A stretch of 33,334 nucleotides of DNA, taken from positions 1 through 33,334 of the forward strand of contig CANGOP010000025.1 in NCBI GenBank assembly GCA_947455595.1, written 5' to 3'. The notes under the pieces are model-generated. The model searched no databases, was not told where the DNA came from, and was given only the letters and a program-made list of their open reading frames with translations. This document shows, piece after piece, positions 16,689 through 23,317 of the stretch (positions within the stretch are counted from its first letter, which is position 1; every line of letters begins with the position of its first letter). Origin of the DNA: Gammaproteobacteria bacterium (lineage in GTDB: Bacteria; Pseudomonadota; Gammaproteobacteria; Steroidobacterales; Steroidobacteraceae). The position numbers and the translations under genes are program-made.

Positions 16689-17860
16689 GTGAACGTCATC
16701 CCACCGATCCGACGGCCGGTGATTTCAACGGGTTGCGACAGCTCGTCGACACCTTGCCCAGTCACTGGTACTTCGACCCCGCGCATTACGAGCGCGAACG
16801 GGCGACCATTTGGTGGAAACACTGGGTGTATCTGTGCCGCGCCGACGCCTTGGCCGAAACGCGCTCGTTCCGCACCTTCGACCTCGTCGGACAACCGATC
16901 TTGTTACTGCGAGATGAAGCGGGCGAAATCCGTGCGTTTTACAACGCCTGTCGTCATCGCGGCGCCGCCTTGTGTCGGGAGCCCGAGGGGCGCTTGCCGG
17001 CGAGTGGCATCTCTTGTCCCTATCATGCGTGGAACTATCGACTGGACGGGCAGTTAGCGCGCATCCCCAATGCCGGTCGTCCGCATCACGTGCCGATCGC
17101 GGACACGGCGCTGCATCCCATCGCGGTCAAGGTCTGGCGAGGATTCGTCTATGCGAATCTCGCCGGCGCCGAGGCCACACTGGGTGACAACTTCAACGCC
17201 AACCTCGAGCAGTTCGATCGCTGGCCTTTGGAGCGTCTCGTCGTCGGTTACCGACTCACTAAGCGCATTCGCTGCAACTGGAAAGTCTTCTGGGAAAACT
17301 ACAACGAGTGTCTGCATTGTCCCGGCGTGCATCCGGGGCTGATTGACGTCGTGCCTATTTATCGACGCGGCATCATGGAAGAGCGCGATGACCCGAACTG
17401 GCGGGCGAGTGCAGATCGAGATGATCCGCTCTATCAGGGGGGCTTGAAGCGTGGAGCGACCACGTGGTCAGTCGATGGTCAATCGCTCGGCCACGAATTT
17501 GCGGATCTGACGGCCAGCGAGCGGGCGCTCGGCTATCACTACATGACAAGCTTGCCGTCGCACTATCTCGTGCTGCACGTCGATCACGTTCGCTCGTCCC
17601 GGATCCTCGCGATCGGACCCGAGGAAACCGAACTTGAGATCGAATGGCTGTTTCCGCCGGAAACCCTCGCTGATCCTGCGGTCGACATCATGAAGGCCTG
17701 CGCGTTTTCCGCGCGAGTTATGCAGGAAGATGGGGAGGTTTGCGAGCTTGCGCAGCGGGGCCTGCATGCAGCGCCGCACACGCACGGCATGCTGATGCCC
17801 GAGGAATACGATGTCTGGCGCTTTCAGGAATGGGTGCGCACGTCGCTCGGATCGGAGTGA
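16685..17860 (+). CDS. Rieske non-heme iron oxygenase alpha subunit (second of pair)
   Basis: A 391-residue oxygenase with complete ligand sets: Cys89, His91, Cys111 and His114 for the [2Fe-2S] centre (NACRHRGAAL, SCPYHAWNY), and WENYNECLHCPGVHPG with Glu208, His211 and His216 for the mononuclear iron. The NYNEC-HCPGVHPG form is typical of glycine betaine / stachydrine / choline-type oxygenases such as GbcA. It differs enough from the first alpha subunit (199-YHVPIGH) that the two probably have different substrates or act in sequence rather than being a recent duplicate. Translationally coupled to the first gene by a 4-nt overlap. An electron-transfer partner must be supplied from elsewhere in the genome. 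Confidence 0.9.
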   Translation: MSERHPTDPTAGDFNGLRQLVDTLPSHWYFDPAHYERERATIWWKHWVYLCRADALAETRSFRTFDLVGQPILLLRDEAGEIRAFYNACRHRGAALCREPEGRLPASGISCPYHAWNYRLDGQLARIPNAGRPHHVPIADTALHPIAVKVWRGFVYANLAGAEATLGDNFNANLEQFDRWPLERLVVGYRLTKRIRCNWKVFWENYNECLHCPGVHPGLIDVVPIYRRGIMEERDDPNWRASADRDDPLYQGGLKRGATTWSVDGQSLGHEFADLTASERALGYHYMTSLPSHYLVLHVDHVRSSRILAIGPEETELEIEWLFPPETLADPAVDIMKACAFSARVMQEDGEVCELAQRGLHAAPHTHGMLMPEEYDVWRFQEWVRTSLGSE

Positions 17861-17870
17861 TCCGAGCGAC
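17842..17870. terminator. bidirectional terminator-like hairpin spanning a stop codon
   Basis: GTCGCTCGGATC (17842-17853) and GATCCGAGCGAC (17859-17870) form a perfect 12-bp stem with a 5-nt loop. The TGA stop of the second Rieske gene overlaps the loop/stem boundary. The convergent aldehyde dehydrogenase gene ends 10 bp beyond. No U tract follows on either strand. Same arrangement as the hairpin at 5729-5757. Confidence 0.6.
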
Positions 17871-17879
17871 GCTCGTGGC

Positions 17880-19370
17880 TCAGCCGAGGTGGACCCACGC
17901 CGACTTCGTCTGCGTGTAGCTGAGTAGGCTCTCGAGGCACTTGTCACGGCCTTGGCCGGACTGCTTGTAGCCGCCGAAGGGCTGCGTCATATCGCCGTGG
18001 TCGAAGCAGTTCACCCAGATAACGCCTGCTTCTAGATCCCGCACGGTCTTGTGTGCGGTGACGAGGTCACGCGTCCACACCGAGGCGGCGAGGCCGTAGA
18101 TCGAGTCGTTGGCAATGCGGATGGCCTCGGCAAGTTCGTCGAAGACGATGACCGACGCGACGGGCCCGAAGATTTCCTCGCGCGCAATGGTCATCTGGTT
18201 CGTGACGCCGGAGAACAACGTCGGGTTCACGTAGGAGCCCGGCAACGCTGGGCGGCTGCCACCGAACTCGAGCTTGGCGCCTTCGCGCACGCCCGTCTCG
18301 ATTAGGCCCGTGACGCGCGCGCAGTGCGAGTCCGTGACCATGGGTCCGAGATTCGTTTCTGGGTCTAATGGATCACCAGCGCGGTAGGCATCGGTGCCGG
18401 CGGCGCGGAATTTAGCAATGAACTCGTCGGCAATGGCGCGATGCACGAGTAGACGCGAACCGGCATTACACACTTCACCCATGTTGCCGAAGATGCCGTT
18501 GATCGCGTAACTGACCGCCCGGTCCATATCACCGAGGTCGGGCAGGAAGATCTGCGGCGACTTGCCGCCGCACTCGAGGCTGACTCGCTTCATGTTCGAT
18601 CGACCGGCAGCCACTAGCATGAGCTTACCGACTTCGGTGGAGCCGGTGAACGCGATCTTGTTCACGTCCATGTGCAGAGAAAGCGGCGCGCCGACGGTTT
18701 CGCCGAGCCCGTTCACCACGTTGAAGACGCCGGCCGGGCCACCGGCTTCGATGAAGAGCTCCGCCATGAGCAGTGCCGACAGAGGGGACTGTTCGGCCGG
18801 CTTGAGCACCACGGAATTACCGGCGGCGAGGGCCGGTGCGACCTTCCAAGATGCCATCAAGAGCGGATAGTTCCACGGCACGATGCAGCCGACCACGCCC
18901 AAAGGCTCGCGCAGGATGTAATGAAACGCGTCCGATGCGGTACTTGTGACGCTGCCGTCAATCTTGTCGGAGAGTTCCGCGAAATAACGGAAGGTCTGCG
19001 ACGAGGACGGAACGTCGATCGTCAGCATGTCGCGAATCGGCTTGCCCATGCACAGCGTGTCGAGCAAGGCGAAACGCTCGGCGTGTGCATCGAGGAGATC
19101 GGCATAGCGTTGCAGGATCGCCATGCGGTCGCGTGGCGCCATTCGGCGCCAGACGCCGCTGCGGAAGGCGGCTCGGCCGGAGGCCACCGCGCGATCGACG
19201 GTGCCCGCATCGCCGGAAGCGACGGTGCATAACTCACGACCGGTGGCCGGGTTGGTGACGCTGAAGCGGGCGCTGCCGCCGGCGTCGTGGGCGCCGTCGA
19301 TGAAATGCCCGGTTGGGTAGATGAGGGCGGCGGCTTTTTGGTGCCAGTCTTGCGCGGTCAAGGTCGTCAT
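17880..19370 (-). CDS. aldehyde dehydrogenase, PuuC/KauB-like (aminoaldehyde or betaine-aldehyde type)
   Basis: A 496-residue NAD-dependent aldehyde dehydrogenase. It shows PWNYP with Asn167, FTGST, general base Glu266 (SLECGGKSP) and nucleophile Cys301 (GEVCNAGSR). Its opening, its tail (DHGDMTQPFGGYKQSGQGRD) and overall length resemble PuuC, which oxidises gamma-glutamyl-aminobutyraldehyde. Pseudomonas KauB, of the same group, oxidises 4-guanidinobutyraldehyde, which the AruHI-like pair in this window would make; betaine aldehydes are also possible. The start at 19370 is chosen because GGAG sits 6-7 nt upstream; an ATG at 19382 would contain that site. It follows the TetR-Rieske fusion gene by 44 bp on the same strand and is probably co-transcribed with it. 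Confidence 0.87.
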   Translation of the reverse strand: MTTLTAQDWHQKAAALIYPTGHFIDGAHDAGGSARFSVTNPATGRELCTVASGDAGTVDRAVASGRAAFRSGVWRRMAPRDRMAILQRYADLLDAHAERFALLDTLCMGKPIRDMLTIDVPSSSQTFRYFAELSDKIDGSVTSTASDAFHYILREPLGVVGCIVPWNYPLLMASWKVAPALAAGNSVVLKPAEQSPLSALLMAELFIEAGGPAGVFNVVNGLGETVGAPLSLHMDVNKIAFTGSTEVGKLMLVAAGRSNMKRVSLECGGKSPQIFLPDLGDMDRAVSYAINGIFGNMGEVCNAGSRLLVHRAIADEFIAKFRAAGTDAYRAGDPLDPETNLGPMVTDSHCARVTGLIETGVREGAKLEFGGSRPALPGSYVNPTLFSGVTNQMTIAREEIFGPVASVIVFDELAEAIRIANDSIYGLAASVWTRDLVTAHKTVRDLEAGVIWVNCFDHGDMTQPFGGYKQSGQGRDKCLESLLSYTQTKSAWVHLG

Positions 19371-19414
19371 GTGGGACTCCATCCAGTGAGCGTGAGGTCT
19401 CGCGTCCGTGTGCT

Positions 19415-20878
19415 TCAGGGACGACGAGCACCGAGGGTCTGTGCCATCGCGTCGGCATCGAGGCCGCGTTGTAAGGCGGCGGCGACCGCGAGGCTTTCTC
19501 GAAAGTTGCGGTTGAGAAGATACCGCAGCACTCGGGTCTGCGGAGGAGGCGATGCATCATACCGCCACTGACGCACCGCGGATTGGCCCGGGCGCGTCGG
19601 CCGGATCGCCGTGATCGTGAGGCCCGCCGGTCCCTGATCGATCAGTTGACCTAACGCCAGCCACGTCTGCACGCCGGTCGGGTGAGCAGCGGTCAGCGTG
19701 GCGTAGCGATCGTGCGACCAACCCGGCACGCGCCCGGCGGGGACGGCGGGTCCCGGGGTGTCGGGGGAGCGTCGCCACAGATCCATCAGCACGGTCCAGT
19801 CAGCCGCGACCTCGGTGTCGACCACCTCGGGCACACCGAGCGCAGGGCCGCTGTAAGGCAGTTGTGGTGCGGGAGACGTTGATAACGACCCGCCGCCCGA
19901 GGCGATCCACAGGAAGTCACCCTGGATGAAGCAGATGCGCGGAGCGAGTGCGGGCGTCGTCGGCTCCAGGGGTGCGCCGCTCAGGTCATAGGCGAGTCCA
20001 TGGGTCCGACACTCGATGCGCCGCAGTGGACGCGGATAGACGGCATCGGCAAGCGCGTGAGGCCGGACCGGGCAGCGGTTGGCAAACGCACGCAGCACCC
20101 CATCCTCGCCACGCACGGCCATCAAGCGTTCACCGGGCGCATCGATCGTCGCCACACAGCCTGTCGTGGGCAGATCCAGAATACGGCCGGCGTAGAGCCA
20201 ACCGGTCATTTCGAGGTGGCCGGGCTGGCCGGTCGTGTCGCGGCGTCCAAAGGACGCGGGGAACACCGAGCGTAGATAACTTTCCACCCGACGCTTGGCC
20301 GCCCCTCGATCAATGGCGGATTCGGTCTGGAAAGCATAGCCCTGCCAGAGCATTTCCAGGGTGCCGATCAATCCGAGTGCGATGGCATCCGGCTCGACTG
20401 AACTTCCGAGCTCGCGATCCACGAGGCGGCGAGTCAGGTCGTACACCAGCGCTTCGAATTTGGCGTCACGAGCGCCGCAGATGTCGTAGTACTCCTGCCG
20501 TGAACTCGCTTCGCCCCAGAACGAGTACCAGACCGACACCTTGCGGGTGCTGGCCAGTTCAGGGCCCAAGTACAACGCCACCAACTCGTTCAACGCGCTG
20601 ACCGGATCGTCGATGCGCTGGGAGACCGGCAGCAGCAATCGCTGTTCGAACTCGTTGGCCAGAAACTCGAGCGATGCGACCAGCATCGCGTCCTTCGAGT
20701 CGAAGTAGAAGCGCACGATGCCCGGCGACAGACCGGCGAGTGCGACGACTTTGTCGACGGTGGTCTTCGAGGGTCCGTACAGATGCAGCGCTGAAATACA
20801 CGCATCGATCAGATGCGGGCGATGGCGCGCACGGGCCGTGCGCGCCGTAGCGACCGTCTTGGTTTTTTGACGGGCCAT
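19415..20878 (-). CDS. TetR/BetI-type regulator fused to a degenerate Rieske-oxygenase-like domain
   Basis: A single 487-residue frame. Residues ~20-205 are a TetR-family repressor: helix-turn-helix around 36-62 (KTTVDKVVALAGLSPGIVRFYF) written in part, then a helical domain with BetI flavour (WYSFWGEAS). Residues ~222-487 follow a Rieske oxygenase alpha subunit. MTGWLYAGRILDLP precedes a cluster-like segment with Cys269, then Val271 where the first His should be, and an intact Cys290-Arg-Thr-His293 pair in ECRTHGLAYDLSG. Later, DWTVLMDLW (360-368) matches the start of the mononuclear iron site of the neighbouring oxygenases (DWKIAMDNY), but the iron histidines are absent. QRGLDADAM near the end echoes the QRGLASS tail of the first Rieske enzyme. 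I infer a sensor made from a dead oxygenase, controlling potBC and/or the aldehyde dehydrogenase. Confidence 0.85.
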   Translation of the reverse strand: MARQKTKTVATARTARARHRPHLIDACISALHLYGPSKTTVDKVVALAGLSPGIVRFYFDSKDAMLVASLEFLANEFEQRLLLPVSQRIDDPVSALNELVALYLGPELASTRKVSVWYSFWGEASSRQEYYDICGARDAKFEALVYDLTRRLVDRELGSSVEPDAIALGLIGTLEMLWQGYAFQTESAIDRGAAKRRVESYLRSVFPASFGRRDTTGQPGHLEMTGWLYAGRILDLPTTGCVATIDAPGERLMAVRGEDGVLRAFANRCPVRPHALADAVYPRPLRRIECRTHGLAYDLSGAPLEPTTPALAPRICFIQGDFLWIASGGGSLSTSPAPQLPYSGPALGVPEVVDTEVAADWTVLMDLWRRSPDTPGPAVPAGRVPGWSHDRYATLTAAHPTGVQTWLALGQLIDQGPAGLTITAIRPTRPGQSAVRQWRYDASPPPQTRVLRYLLNRNFRESLAVAAALQRGLDADAMAQTLGARRP

Positions 20879-20983
20879 TTAGTGCGCCTCAACCGACGCC
20901 CGGTGCGCAGGGCTTCCCGGAAGGATCGACGTGCGGCAGACTCGACGGACGGGGCACATGCAGACTCCTAGGGGGAGAGCAGA

Positions 20984-21889
20984 GTGGGGCAGGGGTGGGC
21001 ACGATTCGTTGCGCGGCGTGGCCGGTGGCTCATTATCCTGCCGCCTCTGCTGTTCCTGTTCGTATTCTTCCTGATCCCGTTCGGCTTCGCACTCAAGATT
21101 AGCTTTGGCGAGGCGGCGCTGCGTATCCCGCCGTTTACCGACCTGATCGGACGGGTCGCTGACGGTCACCCGGTCTGGCAAGGGACCTGGGCGAGCTACC
21201 GCTATCTCATCACCGACGACGTCTACCTGGTTTCGGTGTTCTATTCGGTGCGCACGGCATTGATAGCCACTCTGCTCTGTCTGCTAGTCGGATATCCGAT
21301 GGCGTACGCCATGTCGAGAGCGCGCAAGTCGACACAGAACATCCTCATGATGGTGATCATCCTGCCGTTCTGGACGTCGTTTCTGTTGCGGGTCTACGCG
21401 CTGGAAAGTCTGATTCGAGACAACGGATTGGTGAATGCCGTATTGCTGCAGTGGGGCGTGATCGATCATCCCTTACGGATGATGCACACCTCGTTCGCGA
21501 TCTATTTAGGGATCGTCTATTCCTATCTGCCCTTCATGGTGCTGCCGCTGTATGCAACGTTGGAGAAGATGGACCGGTCCTTGCTGGAGGCGGCATCCGA
21601 TCTGGGCAGTCGCCCCTGGCGCGCATTCGTGGATGTGACGTTGCCCTTGTCGGTGCCGGGTATCGTGGCGGGTTCGATGCTCGTCTTCATTCCGGCCGTT
21701 GGTGAATACGTGATCCCTGCGCTCCTTGGGGGGCCGGACAATCTCATGATCGGCCGAGTGCTCTGGGACGAATTTTTCGGCAACCACGATTGGCCGGTGG
21801 CCTCGGCGGTCGCGATTGCGTTCCTCGTCTTGCTGGCCGGCCCCATCGCCATCCACCAGTACTATCACGTTCGCCAGGAAGACTACTGA
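20984..21889 (+). CDS. ABC transporter permease, PotB-type
   Basis: A 301-residue inner-membrane permease with about six hydrophobic spans; the first is residues ~15-38 (LIILPPLLFLFVFFLIPFGF). The EAA loop that docks the ATPase is seen as EAASDLGSRPWRAFVDVTLP (202-221). PotB/PotH-type permeases import polyamines and related cations together with PotA and PotC. The start is GTG with GGGGGAGA about 6 nt upstream. The partner permease begins 2 bp after its stop. The gene diverges from the TetR-Rieske regulator, which is a plausible controller. No substrate-binding protein gene is adjacent. Confidence 0.88.
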   Translation: MGQGWARFVARRGRWLIILPPLLFLFVFFLIPFGFALKISFGEAALRIPPFTDLIGRVADGHPVWQGTWASYRYLITDDVYLVSVFYSVRTALIATLLCLLVGYPMAYAMSRARKSTQNILMMVIILPFWTSFLLRVYALESLIRDNGLVNAVLLQWGVIDHPLRMMHTSFAIYLGIVYSYLPFMVLPLYATLEKMDRSLLEAASDLGSRPWRAFVDVTLPLSVPGIVAGSMLVFIPAVGEYVIPALLGGPDNLMIGRVLWDEFFGNHDWPVASAVAIAFLVLLAGPIAIHQYYHVRQEDY

Positions 21890-21891
21890 CC

Positions 21892-22722
21892 ATGGAACAG
21901 CGGATGCCGATCTCTCTCGTCACAGTGTTGTGTCTGGGGATCGCATTTTTGTACGTTCCGATCCTCGTACTGATCGGATATTCATTCAATGCCTCCGCCC
22001 TTGGCAGCGTGTGGGGTGGGTTCTCGACGCAGTGGTATGTCGCACTCCTGGAAGATGCGCAGATACGTAAAGCGGCGCTGCTGTCGCTGAAAATCGCATT
22101 TGCGAGCTCGACTGGTGCCTTGATCCTTGGCACGCTTGCGTCCATCGCGCTCGTGCGCTTCGCCAAGTTCCGCGGACGCTTTCTCTTGGCTGGGATGATC
22201 AATGCGCCCCTTGTCATGCCTGAGATCATCACGGGTATCACGCAGTTGTTGCTGTTCGTCTCGATGCTGCAGCTGCTCGGCTGGCCCGCCCGTGGTGTGA
22301 CGACCGTCATCCTGTCGCACATCGCGTTCTGCTCGGCGTACGTCGCAGTGACCGTGCAGTCGCGATTGCAGTCAACAGACTTGAGTCTCGAAGAGGCGGC
22401 GATGGACTTGGGTGCCACGCGCGTCAGGGCGTTTATCGATACGACCTTACCGATCATCGCGCCGGCTTTGCTCTCCAGTTGGCTCTTGTCCTTCACATTG
22501 TCGCTGGATGACCTCGTCATCTCCAGCTTCGTCGCCGGACCGCGTTCGAACACCTTGCCGATGGTGATTTACTCGAAGGTCAAACTAGGAGTCAGTCCGG
22601 ATGTCAACGCGATGGCCAGCGTCATCATCGCCGGTGTAGGGGCGTGCGTAATTCTGGCCAGCGTCTTGATGCGCCGTGCCGAGCGCCGCCGCCTGCTCGA
22701 GGAGCAGGCGGCCGGGATCTGA
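21892..22722 (+). CDS. ABC transporter permease, PotC-type
   Basis: A 276-residue permease: first membrane span ~8-30 (LVTVLCLGIAFLYVPILVLI), EAA loop EEAAMDLGATRVRAFIDTTL (168-187), and the typical DDLVISSFVAG segment after it. The ATG at 21892 lies 2 bp past the potB-like stop with AGGAAGA upstream; longer in-frame starts inside potB are rejected because their extra residues are not membrane-protein-like. Works with the PotB-type permease and, by family, with a PotA ATPase such as the one at 8325-9467. The 3' end carries a strong hairpin. Confidence 0.88.
   Translation: MEQRMPISLVTVLCLGIAFLYVPILVLIGYSFNASALGSVWGGFSTQWYVALLEDAQIRKAALLSLKIAFASSTGALILGTLASIALVRFAKFRGRFLLAGMINAPLVMPEIITGITQLLLFVSMLQLLGWPARGVTTVILSHIAFCSAYVAVTVQSRLQSTDLSLEEAAMDLGATRVRAFIDTTLPIIAPALLSSWLLSFTLSLDDLVISSFVAGPRSNTLPMVIYSKVKLGVSPDVNAMASVIIAGVGACVILASVLMRRAERRRLLEEQAAGI
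22688..22712. terminator. hairpin inside the 3' end of the PotC-type gene at a convergent junction
   Basis: GCCGCCTGCTC (22688-22698) and GAGCAGGCGGC (22702-22712) form a perfect 11-bp GC-rich stem with a 3-nt loop. It ends 10 bp before the stop of the PotC-type gene, whose end lies only 2 bp from that of the convergent HD-domain gene. It can fold in transcripts from both sides. No U tract. Confidence 0.5.
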
Positions 22723-22724
22723 TC

Positions 22725-23303
22725 TCAGGTCGTGATGAAAATCGGATCGTGCGCGGGACGTAGGAAGACCTCACGCACCATTGGCTCGAACGTCGACAGC
22801 GGTTCACTGGGATAGTCTGGATCAAACGCGGCTTGATCCCAGCGCTCGCAGAAGCGCACGCACGCGTCGTACCACGGATGGTCCTTGAAACGGTCGCGAC
22901 CGTTGCGGTTCTTGTCGAAATGATGCGCGAAGTAATAGCTCTGAAAGAGCCCGTGCTGCTGCACAACCCAAGTCACTTCGGCGCGCACATACGGTTTCAG
23001 GATCGCCGCCGCGACATCCGAATGGTTATAGGGTGACAGATCATCTCCGATGTCGTGGATGAGGGCTGCGACCACATATTCGATGTCGGCGCCGTCGCGC
23101 AGCGCGCGCGTCGCGCTCTGCAGGCAATGCTGATACCGCGTCACCGGATAGCCACCCATGCCGAGGCCACCATCCAGTCGTTTCAGGCTGTCCAAAATGC
23201 GATCCGGTAGCGATAGCGCGTACTGATGTTCGTGGCGGCCGATGAGTTCGTAATCCGCGCGCGTACCGTCAATCATCTGTCGAAATTGTGCGACTTCGGC
23301 CAT
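22725..23303 (-). CDS. HD-domain protein, candidate PhnZ/TmpB-like mixed-valent diiron oxygenase
   Basis: A 192-residue HD-superfamily protein with a possible six-ligand dimetal set: His59 (YQHCLQSA), His83-Asp84 (LIHDIGDD), His94 (NHSD), His117 (QQHG) and Asp156 (RWDQA). The order and spacing recall PhnZ and TmpB, HD-type diiron oxygenases that cleave C-P bonds, TmpB giving glycine betaine from a trimethylammonium phosphonate. The segment around His59 to the HD pair (HCLQSA, GADIEYVVAALIHDIG) is very like PhnZ as I remember it. It follows the GMC oxidoreductase by 14 bp. An ordinary HD phosphohydrolase is the main alternative. No phosphonate transport or phn gene is in the window, so an alcohol or polyol-type oxidation, as in myo-inositol oxygenase, is also possible. 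Confidence 0.7.
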   Translation of the reverse strand: MAEVAQFRQMIDGTRADYELIGRHEHQYALSLPDRILDSLKRLDGGLGMGGYPVTRYQHCLQSATRALRDGADIEYVVAALIHDIGDDLSPYNHSDVAAAILKPYVRAEVTWVVQQHGLFQSYYFAHHFDKNRNGRDRFKDHPWYDACVRFCERWDQAAFDPDYPSEPLSTFEPMVREVFLRPAHDPIFITT

Positions 23304-23317
23304 GGTGAGTTCCAGGG

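Noticed and set aside
20913..20923. CTTCC-C-GGAAG palindrome between the TetR-Rieske and PotB-type genes as a TetR operator
   Set aside because: Arms of five bases are expected by chance in this gap, and TetR operators are usually longer; kept only as a place to test.
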